A DNA stretch of 64,000 nucleotides from Membranipora membranacea (GCA_914767715.1 OU612067.1:8804001-8868000); one strand, 5' to 3'. Positions 1 through 13,265 are shown, counted from the first letter of the stretch. A program made the numbers and translations. The notes: a model not told the origin generated them from the letters alone.

Positions 1-179
1 CTCTGAGTGAGAGAGGATTAGAGACACATCTTTTATTTGAAGTTAAAAACAAAGAAAGTGCTGAAATGTATGTTACCAACCTGGGTAACTACAGAACATA
101 TTTGCATATATTCAATAGCCTATGGCCAGTTCTACAAGGGACTTGCTCAAATTAGCCATCATCAAATCTGTATTGTAAA

Positions 180-300
180 AAATCAATCACTCGATCCATC
201 AATCCATCAGTAATACCATCGCTTCATCCGTCAACTAATCGATCCATCACCCAACCAATCAGTCAATCGATGAATCCATCAATAGTTTAGTCAATCAGTG
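180..300. repeat. degenerate 4-bp repeat tract (ATCA/ATCC)
   Basis: The sequence is dominated by imperfect repeats of ATCA, ATCC and CAATC for about 120 bp, such as ccatcaatccatcag. It is a degenerate tetranucleotide microsatellite lying just downstream (in the minus-strand sense) of the last visible SAM-gene exon, so probably within an intron of that gene. Confidence 0.7.
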
Positions 301-386
301 AAGGGATGAAAAATTAAATTTATTTAATCAAAATTAAATAATTAAATTAAATCAATTACGCAAAATATTAGAAATAAGAATCTTAC

Positions 387-3300
387 TCTGCGTCTTGTCT
401 GTTCACTCTGAGGGTCTTGGTGAGAAGCTTCAAATCCACGTTCTACAAAAAAAATTCAGTAAAGAGATGGTTATTACTTAATCTCACTGTATATTGTTTA
501 TGTATATGTATATTATGTATATTGTATATTGTATACATCATGACTTCAACAATTTTGTGTTGTATTATCTGACTACTGATATGCCTCCTCCAGCTCTAGT
601 GGAGGGGGAACAACTTCGAATGTAGGCAAACGGAACAAACTTGTTCTAGACTATTGATGGTTGAGGAGGCCTATTCACAGACTTATGATTCTGTCGTCTG
701 AGTGTGGGCGGACGAATCTCAATTTACAATCTCCTACAATCTCAGAGTGCTTAAAACGCTATTTAACCAGCGGCGCCCCATCCTGTACACTTTAGTTTGT
801 GACACTCAATGTCAAACTGAAAGGGAAAGCAACAAAATATTTCAATAATGGAATATGTATGGCAAATTATGATATATGACATGAAAACAACCCACTAGGA
901 GTGTCTTGAATATCATTTACAAGACTGAACTAGCGAATCAGGTTGCTTTTTCCGGGTAGCACGATGATCCAACATAACCATAAACATTCTTTAGATAATT
1001 AGAAGCAGAAACAAGCAAAGGACACATTCAATCATTGAGGAAGTTGCCTCGTCAAAATCAAAATGATAATATCAGAAGGATGTTAAAGTAGAGTGAGGTA
1101 CATTTTTGATCATGAGCCCTTGACAAGATTATCTGTGCATCACAAAGGTGATAACCCTAAACTTAAATTCCATATCTTCCAAAAGTTCCTGATCAATCCA
1201 AAGAGAAGATCTGACTCTCTATTGGAGGTCATGATAATGTCCACCCAACTTCACATTCTAGATAAGAACACAAGGATTTAACTTGATATGAGATAAATGG
1301 TATTATTGTGATTCCCACACCATCATATGCCATCACGGGAACAGCTTTGAACATAAGAACAATAATAATTATTGGGAGTGCAGTGCATCATGGGATACGT
1401 CTAACCTCTGACCTCTAACCCCTAACACGCCTGCAACAACAGCCAATGATCACTGACATTGAACTGCCATCATTGCACTTGCTTGGTAGCAAGGAGTTGA
1501 ATTTGAGTTCCAACTCCTTATTGGCAGGACTGGTAGTTATGGCAATAGTAGTCGATGTTATGAATATCTAACACTGGCAAGAAAATAGTAAAAAGCTTGC
1601 AAGAAAAAAAACGCTCTTAGCCTGCAAAAAATATGGCTTTTCTGTTCCCTAATAATAAACAATGATTCCAGTCTTCAGTATTTATATCTAATATAGAGTA
1701 TATAGAGGTATGATCAAGTTATTGTCCGATTTAGGGCTCATTAATCACAGACCATAGATCAAATTGAGAAGCAAGCCAACAACCAGTAATGTAGTTGTTC
1801 ACAAGTACAATCTTCCAACCAAACAGATACTAAATGGTGTTGAGAAAATGAAAACAGAAAATCTTACCTAACTGATCTAGCATCAGCTTTCTTTTGCAAG
1901 TGCAGAAATATTTCTTATCACACGCAAGCGCCTACACAACCTCTAGCAAATGATTAAAGAAAGTCACTGTACCAAAGCAGCTAGACACACTTAAATGAAA
2001 GTCTTGCTATCAAAGATAAAGATATGATTGAGTTGCTATGTTTGTACATGCTGACTAACACCGATCCGCTTATCTCAAAAAGGAAGTAGAAACATACGAT
2101 AAGTCGTCTTACTGTGACACAAAATCAAGTGTTTGGTTGCGGCACCAGCTCGTGTCGACGACAAGCCAGACCAAAACCATATCACCAATGAATGAAATAT
2201 CTCGTGTTGAACTTGTTACACTATTGAAAATTCATCAACAACCAAAACACTCATGAGTGTAACATAGGCCTACAAATTGACTTTGAATTACTTCCTCAAA
2301 GTCTTATGGCATGAGGTCTGTTTACCAGGAACTACCCGTACTGGGTGTATTTGCACCGACTTGAGTGGAATTTATAGCAGGATCATACAGTTTCGATCTC
2401 TGCTAGTTGATGAGAAGAAAAACCTAAGATTGCCATAAAACAAACTTCTTTTGTCTATGCATCTCAAGAAATTTGCATGAGAAGGAAGACAACTCCTTGA
2501 AATAACCAGGCCCTAGATTAGAACAACACTGCATCTCGTGTTACAGCAATACTAGAAAATACTACAATTGATTAGAAGCTTTTTGTAGGAAGTTTCACCC
2601 TTTTATCCAGGCTTTCTGTCGCTGCTAGGAACTGAATTCACTCTTATTCAGAGGCTCATATTGAACGACAACAGTAAAAACAGTCAACTTCATCGGGTAT
2701 GCATCAAACTTGGTCGTCACAGATCTAAAGTTGAGCCCCCTTACTACCGGCCTAGCAAGGGAATCGAGATCTTTAATTTCCATTTCAATCAAGAACTAAA
2801 CACTTGTAAACAGTCCTGTAACAATTCATTCACTTCCTTAGTGCACAAACAAAAAATAAGTTTTGATAGTCACTTTTCCTTAATCCACTCTCACTCTCTA
2901 TGTAATCGTTAGTGACAATAGCTCAACTTTCATAACAAACGAGAAATAAATGAAACTATGCAGTACTAAAAAACGTAATATAGATTTCTAACTGACTAGC
3001 TGGTAGTTGTGAGTCAATAGACAGAGTCTTTGTTTCAAACGAGGAAGTAAAAACTTAATGTAATACAAATTATAGCTTCTGTTAGTCGATAAGGAATTAT
3101 GATGTGAATTAGTATATGATGTCAAACAAGAATGACTGTGAATGAAAGTTAGTAGCGATGAGTTTTCTACCACAATAATAAAAAACCTGATCATGTGTAA
3201 ATGATGGCCATGACACACCACAATGTGTTTCAAGTGACGTTAGTTGAACAGTTTGGGCGGAAGTAAGGAGAAGGTGCAAAGATAATAATAGGCAGAAGTA

Positions 3301-6047
3301 ATAAAAACGAGCCAAACGTTTCAATAGGTTTCATAAGGATATAGACCTAAATCCTTCAAGGAGCTACCTACAAAATCACACCATATTGTACAAGGCGATC
3401 CTGAGTCAAATTGGTATTCATAACTTCAGGAATTTTAGAACTACTACTGGTCTTCCAATATGAGTTTTAAGCAGCATTTGACAGTTGCCAGGTTGGCTTA
3501 CATAATTGTGAGGGTGTATGAATAGGCTTAGCACTGGGTTTGATAACAACAAATTTGATAATAATAATTATAGTGTTGTGCCATGCGCCACAACAAATTG
3601 CCATGATAACATTCCTAGGTTCTGATTAAAGTGAAAGGGCTCAGTCATTTGCTCACAACACCAGTATTCTCCTCCAGATTAATTGGACAAGGAAGGAGAG
3701 GTGAAAAATTTAGACCTCAAACACTAACAGCAGGCTGTATTGTGACTGAATCAAAACATGCCTTTTGATCCATTTAAAAGTACAACTGCTCTAAACTCAA
3801 GAGTATTACTGTCGCCTGTCTATACTATATATTATGTGCCAAAGAAATCTCAAGGTCAAGTACGGGGTCATGATATTGAAGAAAGGATATGAGTTTATGA
3901 GATCAACAGCGGGTAACACATCATGTCTGTTATACTATTGAAGAGAGTGAATATTTGAGTAACGGTACTCACTGCTGATACATTCATAACACACAACGAC
4001 GAGGCAGAATAAGGCTTTCAGGTGTATCTGAGTAACAAAGGGTTCAAAGTAGGCTACCAAGATGACTCAATATTTATCCATTGCGCCCTCACAAAGCAAT
4101 ATAATGACAAATACCTACGCCATGAGGTTATTCAATGTATCAAAAAGCACAAGGAAAAAAGTTTTTATCCTCACAAAAAATTGAAATATCTACGTTTGAT
4201 GTTCTAGGGATGATGCCAAGTATGGAGATTCAATCATCCACTCTGTCACAGTAAGTCAGCAAGTGGCAGGCAAACTACTCTACTAGAAGAATTTGAGAAG
4301 ATTGAGCCAATTCTGTCAAGATTAAAAGCTCCTCAATGATTGACCGTCTGCAATCAGGGAACTTGGGTTTGTATCTCCCTCTTCCGATTTGAGGTAATTT
4401 TGCACAGGATTGCTTCATCTCTCTTTGGCTGCATAGGGATGGTGGATCAACAGTGAAATTATCTAGTCGCTATGGGCTATACAGCTGAAGAAGCAGAAGA
4501 CAGTGATTTGTAATGTCTGTTGAGTTGAGTCTGAGGGTTTATACATGGCACTAGAGTGCTGATGACAGATCGAGCAGTGAGTGACTTACCAGTAGCTTTG
4601 CACCATCCATGTAATTATCAGCAAAACAACCAATATACTTTGTCATTCCATTCTAAAACAGAAAAAATTAAAATCCCATAAAATAAATGTACAGGCTAAA
4701 ATATATAAGCTAGGCCTACTGATTGTGCTTTATCCGTTATGCGTTGTTCTAGAGCAAGTAACTCTGGCTGGCTAGTAGAAAAGGTAAATACTGCAAGGCA
4801 ACGCTGTGAGGTTTTCACCAGATTTAGTAAACTTAGTAATGTCACCTACAGAACATAGGATAGAACAAGCCTAAATATGCGGTGATTGAAACTAGGCGCT
4901 ATCCTAGCCAATATCTATACAGGAATCAGATTGTTGGTATGGCAAGCGATGTGGCATCCCAAATCAACATGAGAGTGTGGGTGATCGGTGGGTTAATCAC
5001 ATAAAACTGACTACATATGACAAAGTTCAGATTGTAGGCCTATGTGTAACCCACTCCTTGGTGTAATAAATGTGATGCAACCTCTTTTTTATGGCTATCT
5101 ATGTGAACAAAACTAAGTTTTCTACAGCAAAACTTTATTCCAGGTAACAGTGAAAATCTTTGGACATTGTGGGAGAATTTTATAGACTAATATTTTTGTA
5201 AAACTAAATCAGTGCAAAGTGGTTCTGTGTTAATCGTAGAACACAGTTCCACTATCAAACCAATGAGTGTCAAAATATGACACCCTATAAAGCATAGAAT
5301 ATCAACCACGGTATTAGGTTACCCATGCAATCATTCTTCAAGAGGCACTCGATATTCTTGTGAGATTGGCTCTTCTGCTTCATTTCATAGCCATGCACAT
5401 AGGTCCTATGGTAATGAGAAGTGGTTAAACAGTTCCAGGAATATGCCATAGACAGTAATGTTTAGCTGTCTAGTCATTACAACAATATGAAATATTAGAA
5501 CACCGCACATTGTCCCAACACCAGCAACTTCTAGGTTATACGTATGGTCACTATGGTGGTGTCTCGTACTCGTATGGTCATGGGCAAATATTAGAATTAC
5601 TTTTAGTCTCCCACTAGATGTGCTGTTGGCAAAGGGAAACTATGAATAGCACAAAAGAAATCAACATTGATAAACTGAAATAACAGCTAGTCCTGACAAA
5701 CAATAATAAGTAAGAAATGAACACAAAAATAGATAGACGGACAAGAGGAAGGACAGGCTTTTGTACTGTTTGTAACCATGCTGTATCAATCTTTCACACA
5801 CAGTGTGAGAGTGGGTGATGACAGTCAATGAAAGTGTTCATTCAATGGCAACACAAGTAGCCCATGTGTGAAATCATGATGTGATCTTGAGACAGAGTCA
5901 GTGTGGCTGCTGATGTTGTTAAATTTAAAGAAGTCAGAAAATATGCTCATCTATTATATCATATATTTGTTATCTTACCCTGGACAACCAGTTGTTAACG
6001 TCAGGTATACCCCAGTGCTTTACATCTTCATTCAAATCAAGATCCAT
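387..6047 (-). CDS. SAM-domain protein, 5' part (three exons visible, runs off the left edge)
   Basis: Minus-strand exons are 6047-5979, 4652-4590 and 442-387. Each has a GTAAG-type donor. Exons 2 and 3 have pyrimidine-rich AG acceptors, and all join in phase 0. The start is the ATG at 6047. The joined peptide reads as an almost complete SAM fold: WGIPDVNNWL, then MTKYIGCFADNYMDGAKLL, then VDLKLLTKTLRVNRQDA. This matches the family pattern W-x(n)-V-x-x-WL, YI-x-x-F-x-x-x-x-x-DG-x-x-LL, then DL-x-x-L-x-x-x-L-x-V-x-x-x-x-x-A. SAM domains are protein-protein interaction or polymerisation modules, usually cytoplasmic. The domain sits at the very N-terminus. The last visible exon ends mid-codon (phase 2), so the protein continues left of the window and its other domains are unknown. 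Introns are about 1.3 and 4.1 kb. I see no further convincing exon inside them. Confidence 0.72.
601..651. mobile_element. degenerate half copy of foldback element family C
   Basis: Part of this segment resembles the right arm of the family C element at 56231-56374. The order is the same: GGGAGCAACT-like, GAATG(C/T)AGGCAAA, GGA-C-AAACTTG. The opposite arm is not visible, so this looks like a decayed remnant inside the SAM-gene intron. Confidence 0.45.
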
Positions 6048-6802
6048 GTTTAAAAAATGCCAACTGAACTATTCCGCAACGAGATAAAAAATGAATTCAA
6101 CATGAACAGAGTTAACAAGGAAGTTGCTCTTTGCCATGAGCTTGATATCAATTCCGGAAATGCTGATAAATGTGAAGAATTCATGTACTTGGCCCGCTGT
6201 CAGACCGATTTGGATTCCCACCAATGAAAGTGGGATTTCTAGGAATTGGGTGTTGTCCTCCTTCTGTCAGTGAGAAGACAATAATAGGATTATCTGAAAA
6301 TAGATTTTTCTCACTTTATCCAGGGAGAGCTCCCGCCCACCCTGCGGCCTGCTTTATCCAATGTAGTGACCTAGATCAAGTTGATCTATTTTACGGGCAA
6401 AATGGATCAGACTTGATCTTCCTCTGACCTGTATGAGACAACAATATGGAATATTACTTGGAATACTACATGATGAAGTTTCTGTTCTTTATAAGATGAT
6501 ATCCCATAATGCCATTTTCAAGCATTTAAAGGGACATGATAATAATGATAACTAAGTACTACAACTTAATGTCATGTGGAATCAAAGGAAATTGCATTGT
6601 GGGATACTTTTTAGTATATCCATTTCATTGTCATTGCGAATGTGTAGCTATGATGTCATATCTGAGACTATAGATAATATTTACGGTCATATAACGTTGG
6701 CAGCACTTTGATTTATTGTTCTGTAATGACCAACTATCCACATTTCTTGGGGATGGTTGATTTGCATTTGCTGCTGTTAGAAAAATAGCCGATAATCCTA
6801 CA
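6048..6802. other. intergenic spacer between the SAM gene and the membrane-protein gene
   Basis: This 755-bp spacer lies upstream of the SAM-gene ATG and downstream of the membrane-protein stop codon, both on the minus strand. It must contain the SAM-gene promoter and 5'UTR, but I recognise no TATA box or other motif. A foldback element occupies 6502-6604. A 67-codon plus-strand open frame at 6224-6427 has no family signature. Confidence 0.6.
6502..6604. mobile_element. foldback MITE, family D (TCCCACAATGC ends)
   Basis: Terminal inverted repeats: left TCCCATAATGCCATTTTC, right (reverse complement) TCCCACAATGCAATTTCC. The element is about 103 bp, non-coding, and flanked by TA on both sides. 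A 107-bp element with the same ends lies at 20377-20483. Confidence 0.7.
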
Positions 6803-8144
6803 TCAGGATTTCATTCGGTGAACTCTATTTGCCCGCTGCAGTTTTTTGACAGAGTAAATGATAAGAAGGCTTTCCAATAGAATGACAGCGAGGCAAAGAA
6901 GTATGAACACAGGAATATCCTCCTCTATAGTAGCATCAACCTTCTTCTCAGCAGCATTTGGTCCGTCACTGCTTGTCTAGAAAATCAGAATTCAAAGTAT
7001 ATTGTGATTTTCCTAACAAAATGGAACTTTTGTAAGAAATGTGTCTTATGACTATGGCTGCGTTGGGGAAATACACCTCTGGCATAATAAATAAAGGCTA
7101 AGTATTACAAACAAGGTTTGCCATCATGAAACACTTTTTCAGTTTATTGGCATAGTCTTATTTTTTGTTGAATTTTTGTTAGTAGTACTTTTCTTTTTTG
7201 CCATTTATGTCATATCATGAAAAATATTAGGAAAAATGAATTGTTGCTGACAATGAAAGTATTACAAAATACCCTTGTTTTCACTTACTATCTTGGGAAC
7301 CAAGTCCAAACTCCTACCCAGTTTTATACATAAATCACAATATGGATACAGTCACAGTGCTGATAATCCGCGTACACTCCCTCGAATTACCTCATTCGAT
7401 GTATCACCTTGATCAGATACTCCACAGACATTAACTTTACACGGACACAACTCATAATATTTGGCGAGGTTCTTTATTCTCCTCAAGCACATTTCCAATA
7501 TTCTTTCTCCGCTTGATGCATTTTGGAATGGAAATGATGTTGATGTCCATCCCCTATAATATATGGACATGTTCAATATTTATAGATAAATAACAAAAGA
7601 GATACTGGGATCTTTTGCGAACATGAGAATGTAGACAGCTCTTGACCTAAACTTGGAGTTATCTAATTTGTGAGTCATAAACCATCACACAAAAAATATC
7701 GTGACAAGGAAATCAATTACCATCAAACATGGCATTCCCACATAAACTCAAAAGTGTGCCTCAAACTCCGATGCATAGGTCTAAAACTAAAACTTAATCA
7801 CCAAAGCGCATATCTAAGCAAGCAAGTTTTTGAGGACAGCCACCACTGCAATATACTGTGCTCAACTAAAATCGAACAGTTATATCAGTTTACCTTTGAC
7901 AATTCCCGTCAATTTTGGGCTGAGATCTGTAAAAACCAAACCAGAATCCACCATCGGAGAGCTCATAACCAATCTCTCCATTGCTCCGCACTTGAACTGT
8001 AACATTGTCAGGGTCATTCATCCGTACCGAAGGCAAGGTTAGCAGTTAAGATAAAAAGCACCTGGCAAACCAAATAAGTGTATCTCTGTCGCTGTATTAG
8101 TATCAGAAGCAGCTGGCGTAAAGGAAAGGCCATTGTAATAATAA
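6803..8144 (-). CDS. single-pass membrane protein of unknown family, 3' part
   Basis: Minus-strand exons, in coding order, are 8144-8062, 7996-7894, 7553-7391 and 6976-6803 (stop TGA at 6805-6803). All junction phases agree (1, 2, 0). The last exon encodes an acidic juxtamembrane stretch, a hydrophobic helix (VFILLCLAVILLESLLIIY) and a short basic tail ending RVHRMKS, so it is a type I-like C-terminus. Upstream is a Cys-containing extracellular part with GGFWFGFYRSQPKIDGNCQ, then CPCKVNVC. I do not recognise the family. The intron between the first two exons is only 65 bp and is the weakest junction. The 5' end was not found: upstream sequence soon meets the promoter and first exon of the plus-strand mucin-like gene, so the genes may be divergent or overlapping. 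Confidence 0.6.
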
Positions 8145-8188
8145 CTTGTGTGTTAGTCATCACAACTGGAGCGGTGTAAATCTTAGAA

Positions 8189-8227
8189 CAATTCAAGCAG
8201 CAATCCATACTTTAAGATTACCATCCT
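8189..8227 (+). promoter_or_regulatory. conserved upstream block, mucin-like copy 1
   Basis: A roughly 39-bp block (CAATTCAAGCA, then AATCCA, then CTTTAAGAT) lies about 90 to 130 bp before the copy 1 ATG. It recurs before the ATGs of copies 2 (13115-13153) and 3 (16907-16944). Stops interrupt its frames in one copy or another, so it is probably a shared promoter or 5'UTR element, not an exon. Confidence 0.5.
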
Positions 8228-8318
8228 GTTTATAGCACAGGAAAATAAGTTGGTCATAAAAGCATGCCTCCATCTTTATAGTCAGTGATTGCCAGTTTTT
8301 GCATTTTCTGTGGTCAGG

Positions 8319-11300
8319 ATGGCTACCATCAGCTGGAGGGATTTACAGGACCGCCCTGCCTTTCTACTGTTTTACCCTCTAGATCACAAAAGATGCGCGT
8401 AAGTGATTTTATTCCAATCAATCATGATGGGAAAGGTTGAACCTTTTTTTCGTTCAATTACAAACAAATCACACACAAAATATATTGAAGCCATAGGTCT
8501 GATTGCAATTTCCTTAATTTGATGGACATATTTTATTGTGACCTGGTAGTTTGAATTTGAATTACAGTATGACACACCCTAAGGGATGAACACCACTCCA
8601 ACCCCAGACACAACCATCAAAAACCGAAAACAGATAAAAGGTTTTGCCACATGAATTCCTTTTCAATTTGTTGCAGAGAATCCCACTTCTATATAAGGTC
8701 ACCACCGCATTGTGTGATTGTTATGGTGGATGATGTATCTCCATGTCTCTGTGCAGATCCCGATCTGTGTTCAACTACTTCTAAAACCCATACCACAACA
8801 CCTACTACCCCTAAAACCACAATACCTACTACCACTACAAAATCATCCAGACCTTTGTCAACAACACCCAAAAAACACACAACCACATCAACACCTAAAA
8901 TAAACACAACCACAACAACACCCAGAGAAAAGACATCAATGAGTAAAGAGCACACACTTATCACAACCACGCCAACATTTGGAGGAGACTCAACTACAAC
9001 ATCCCTTGGTGAATACACATCAACAGCAACATCTGAACAACACACAACTACAGCTACACTTGAAAAAGACACAACTACAACAACAACTGGAGAACGGACA
9101 ACTACAACATCACTTAATGAACAAACATTTCCATCAACATCTGAAGAACACACAACTACAGCTACACTCGAAGAAGACACAAATACAACAACAATTGAAG
9201 AACCAACAATTACAGCAACACTTGATGAACTTACATCTGCAGCAACAAATAATGACCACACAACTACAACAAAACCTGGAGAACCCAAAACTACAATAAC
9301 ATCTGGAGGTAACACAACTAAAACTTCACCTAAAGAACTCACAACTCCATCAGCAGATAAAAAACTCTCAACTACGACACTACTTGAAGAACACACATCT
9401 ACAGCAACACGTAAAGAGCACACAACTACAACAACATCTGGAAAAAGCGCAGCTAAAACTACACCTGAAGAACACAGAAATACAACCACACCTGAAGTTA
9501 ACAAAACAGCAACCACACCTAAAGAACCAACAACTTCATCAACAGGTGAAGAACACGTAACTACTACCACACCAAAAGAACATGCAACTACAACTTTTAA
9601 AGAATACTCCACTACAACCACACTGACTGTGAGCTCTGACTCTACGGCACAAAAGACCTCCACTACCACTCATACTACAACTTACATACCTGCAAATACT
9701 GATGACACTTCATCTCAGACACCTGCTATGGGAACAACAACCGATGAGGGCGTTTTACCAGGAGCAGTAACCACAAATGTCACAGTTTCTACCCAATCGA
9801 GTCATGGGATCAATAATACTACCTCATCTCAAAAAATGTCAAGTAGAACTGAAAAAGTCACAGTCATTGCACCAACACCAAGTGCTATGACTAAATTCAA
9901 ATCAACACACAGCAAAACAACAAGTATCAATATCGCAGCAACTACTGCCCCAATATCAGTTGCAAAGGCAACAGAATCAGGAAATGTTAAATCTAGCTCC
10001 GTATCACCCACAACCATTCCACAAAATACATCGACGAGCCAGCTGGGGAGTACTGATATTACGCTGCCACTTTTCCCTTTACCTGTACAAAAAGTTGATT
10101 TAACTAATCGAACAGGAAGAACGACTAAGAATCCAAACACAACAACACCATTTACGAATCTGCTAAATATCCCATGGGTGAGCAGTGAAATGTTTATGGA
10201 GAAATAGTTATTTTAATTTAAGTTGTCTCCCCTTTTATGACTTCATTACAGTTTGAGTAAATGATGTCGCATGATTTGTCAATTGCTTTGTTTGTTTTGC
10301 CAAAATAATATAAGCTCAATGACTATCATCTGATTTCCCGAGGTCACTTCATTGTCACTTCAAGGTCACTCCAGAGCCACTCCATGTATTTCTCACGTCA
10401 ACTGCTGCCCTATAATATTTTACGTTCTGATTTCGTATTTAGCACAGACAGGTTGTCGGGAGAGAGCTTTTCCCTGTTGAGATAATGCTTGCCATAGTAT
10501 GTATAGTTCTGTTTGTGGTTCTTACGTATCTACAATACAGGATAAGGAGAGTGAAGAAGAAAGGTAAAAACTTGTACAGACAAACCTGTTCTGCATTGTG
10601 TAAAGTTTGTTGATAAAGATATAAGTGCGGGGGCTCATAATCATTCATCTTGATTGCAAGAGTGCACAACCAAGTACAAGAAATACTCAAGCTAAATCTC
10701 ATTGCAGTTCTCAATTTCGAATATTTTTGACATCTTCAATGGGCAGTACCCTTAGGGACTAGGGTATACTAAAACATTTGCTCAGAGAGCTTCACTTTTC
10801 CATATATTTTCATCTGAGCTTATTGTTTTTCAGGGATTTATTCCACCACCATTCAGCCAACAACTTTCCTGCCGCTTACAACAAACAGAGGTACACAACA
10901 TTCAAAAACAGGAAGAGACCTGACTACCAGCGGTTCACATGACTACACAAACATGCAGCAAACTACAGTCAAGTCAAACACAGATGTGATCCATAGCCCA
11001 TACAGCGGTGACTGTGAGTGATTCAATTGTATGCATAACCAATTCAATTTTGTTATTTATTTTGAGAGTTGTCTGTTGCCTGTCAATTTATCAGCCCACT
11101 CGTTCAACTTTATGAGAAGGATCACTCCTCATTCATGTTTTGCCTTGAATATAATTATCAATGACGATATCAACCTCAGTCTCCATTAGCTAAGCTCAAC
11201 TAATACCAACTCCTTTCAGTGAATGTAGGTCCACCCTGATAAGTTCACGGATAAAACATAAGACACCAATCAATGTCACTTTGAAATCATTGATTGTAGC

Positions 11301-12688
11301 TAGACATTTCAGTCAGTGAGCCAAAATATTTCAATAAAACCACCTGCAATCTATTTTCAGATAAGAAGGAGGTAGGTCACGATGACTGGGGCTATGTTCT
11401 CGGAGGGACTGAGCCCTCTATGCTGGAGTCTGTTAAACCTGTCAGCATAATGTCCGGTCGCACCTCAAGGCCTAGTAAACTCCATCACAGTCATGTGGGG
11501 TTTGCGGACACAGACGATAGACTGGTTGTTGAGAATCAGGCTACAGAGACCGACATTTCAGAGTACTACCCTTACCCATGTTAGTATTTGCCATAATTAA
11601 CAAATGCATTCAGTTGGCTTGTCAGTTGGCCCTCAAAAAGTCACATGCATCCTCTTTTGGGCAACTTGTGATTTATGTGAATTTTAATATGATTACTGGT
11701 AAGATAGACCAACAATTTCTTGAGATAATGGAAATGAATTTAGACGACACAATGTACTATGAGCTTGGCATTTTTGTAAAGCTTGGCGTGGCAAGGTATA
11801 TAGACATATTAGGCAAGAGAGTTAAGTTTTCGACGTCCGCTTACCTATAAAGATGTACTTTATAGAGGCCGAGTATATTAGTATAGATCGTATAATTTTG
11901 ATAATGTGCTAGTCTGTTATGATCTTGGATAACCTCACAATTTTCACTAACCAATGTTACCTGTATCTCTACAACTAATTAGTGTTACTTTAGAGTCTCA
12001 GTATGAATTGAATGGTTCAAGAACATTGATTGTCCTATATTTAGGTATGAGAAGCTTGGACTTGATCCGCGAAGAGAACACGGCCGAAACAAGGGAAAAG
12101 GGTGATAAGAGTGCTACAGAACAAGATCCCCCAACAGCCCCTCAAAATAAAATCCAAGTCTCGAATCTAGAGGAGGCACGAAAGTCTGCAGACGACAATG
12201 AAAAGTCACCCAAACATTCCTCTGGCAGTTCTTTTAGGACAGCTCTAACCTGCGCTTTAACCACAGGTTCAACGCAGACTAGTATGATGTCTGTTAAAAG
12301 CTCACCAAAAGCTGGTATCAAAGCAAAATCAGCAACATCAACTCAGATCAAAAGGAATCTCAACTCATCTAAGACATCTAAACCAGGGCCGAAAAGGGCT
12401 TCAAAGTATTCTGCCCAAAGCAAATCCAGCCTGAACTCTGAATCTACTAAGGTCACTAATTCTAAGTCTATCAAACTACCTCACAATTCGGTCAAGAAAC
12501 CACCTACTCCCGTTGAATCTGCCACCAGCTCAACACACACATTCAAACCTTATCTCTCTCTAACTGAGCTGAAAGAAGACAAGCCTACAAAACAACTAAA
12601 ACAGTCAGTTTGGAGGGTGTCCACTGCCCCCTCGTCAATGCGAGACGATGTCAGTGAGAAAACTGGGTTCTATCCACTGATAGAATAA
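8319..12688 (+). CDS. mucin-like Thr-rich single-pass membrane protein, copy 1 (about 914 aa)
   Basis: Six exons: 8319-8398, 8677-10177, 10443-10563, 10834-11013, 11361-11579 and 12045-12688. All have GT..AG borders and consistent phases (2,0,1,1,1), and total 915 codons. The N-terminal segment is short and Cys-containing (FYPLDHKRC, then DVSPCLCADPDLC). It is followed by a Thr/Ser stalk of about 450 residues with loose 11-residue repeats of the type TTTT-x-EEHTTT, expected to be heavily O-glycosylated. Then comes a transmembrane helix (MLAIVCIVLFVVLTYLQ, about residues 542-558) and a basic stop-transfer RIRRVKKK. The cytoplasmic part has HDYTNMQ (Tyr605, a YxxM motif), an ISEYYPYP segment and a Ser/Lys-rich tail ending YPLIE. 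No clear signal peptide is seen; the chosen ATG is conserved in all three copies, but an upstream exon could exist. The family is not recognised. Confidence 0.8.
8950..9620 (+). repeat. intragenic Thr-rich minisatellite (about 33-bp unit)
   Basis: Within the large exon of copy 1, a roughly 33-nt unit encoding variants of TTTATLEEDT or TTTTPEEHT recurs about twenty times with substitutions. It forms the mucin stalk. The equivalent exons of copies 2 and 3 are 834 and 673 nt, against 1501 nt here, so the array has changed length independently in each paralogue. Confidence 0.75.
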
Positions 12689-13265
12689 ATATGTGACAAA
12701 ACTCTGTAGTAGATGATTTCTACCACAATAGTTGCTGATGAATGAGGACTGGTTTAACTCCTTGGTTTAACCACTTTTATTCAATTAGCAATTTTTGTTG
12801 AACTCGGTTCTTTATCATTTTCCCATTGCCCTGAAAATAGAAGAAAATTAAAACATCTCACCTTAAAAGTGGTTTAATTGGTATCGATAAACATTATATA
12901 ACCTGGTTTTAAACTGCATACAAATCAGGTGCGCAAATACACGAGTAATTTTATGACTGGATGACGCTCAATCAGCCTTTGCTGGTATATCCACCCCTTA
13001 ATCAGGTCATGTCAGACTTTGCTCAGTTTTTTAATTACATTATTGTCCTCAACAACCATCGTCGATCACCTGTTGCGCACATGTTTCCTCCATACTTTAT
13101 GTCGATCAATTCAATAATTCAAGCATTGATCCAACTTTAAGATCAGCATGCTGAGGTACCTAAAACAAGAAGAAATAGTATAATATTATCTACTGCACAT
13201 CATTGTGACAAGGGTTATTGGCGATTGATTATAGTCTAATAGCTTGCGCGTTTGTGGTTGTTACG
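12689..13265. other. spacer between mucin-like copies 1 and 2
   Basis: An AATAAA overlaps the end of copy 1 at about 12684 and could serve as a poly(A) signal. The second half aligns by eye with the sequence upstream of copy 3, including ATGACTC/GCTC, GATATATCCACC and the conserved CAATTCAAGCA block at 13115-13153. No coding potential is seen. Confidence 0.6.

Noticed and set aside
1867-1895. possible tiny minus-strand exon (KADARSV) with a GTAAGA donor inside the SAM-gene intron
   Set aside because: The acceptor is poor and inserting it would break the phase 0 joining that gives a continuous SAM domain.
8689-9669. 326-codon minus-strand open frame rich in Val and Ser
   Set aside because: It is the antisense of the low-complexity Thr-rich exon (ACA/ACT codons read as TGT/AGT/GTT neighbours). 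Frame openness follows from composition, and there is no domain or splice context.
11578-11850. 90-codon plus-strand open frame after exon 5 of mucin-like copy 1
   Set aside because: It lies in the exon 5/6 intron, has no counterpart in copies 2 and 3, and has no motif.
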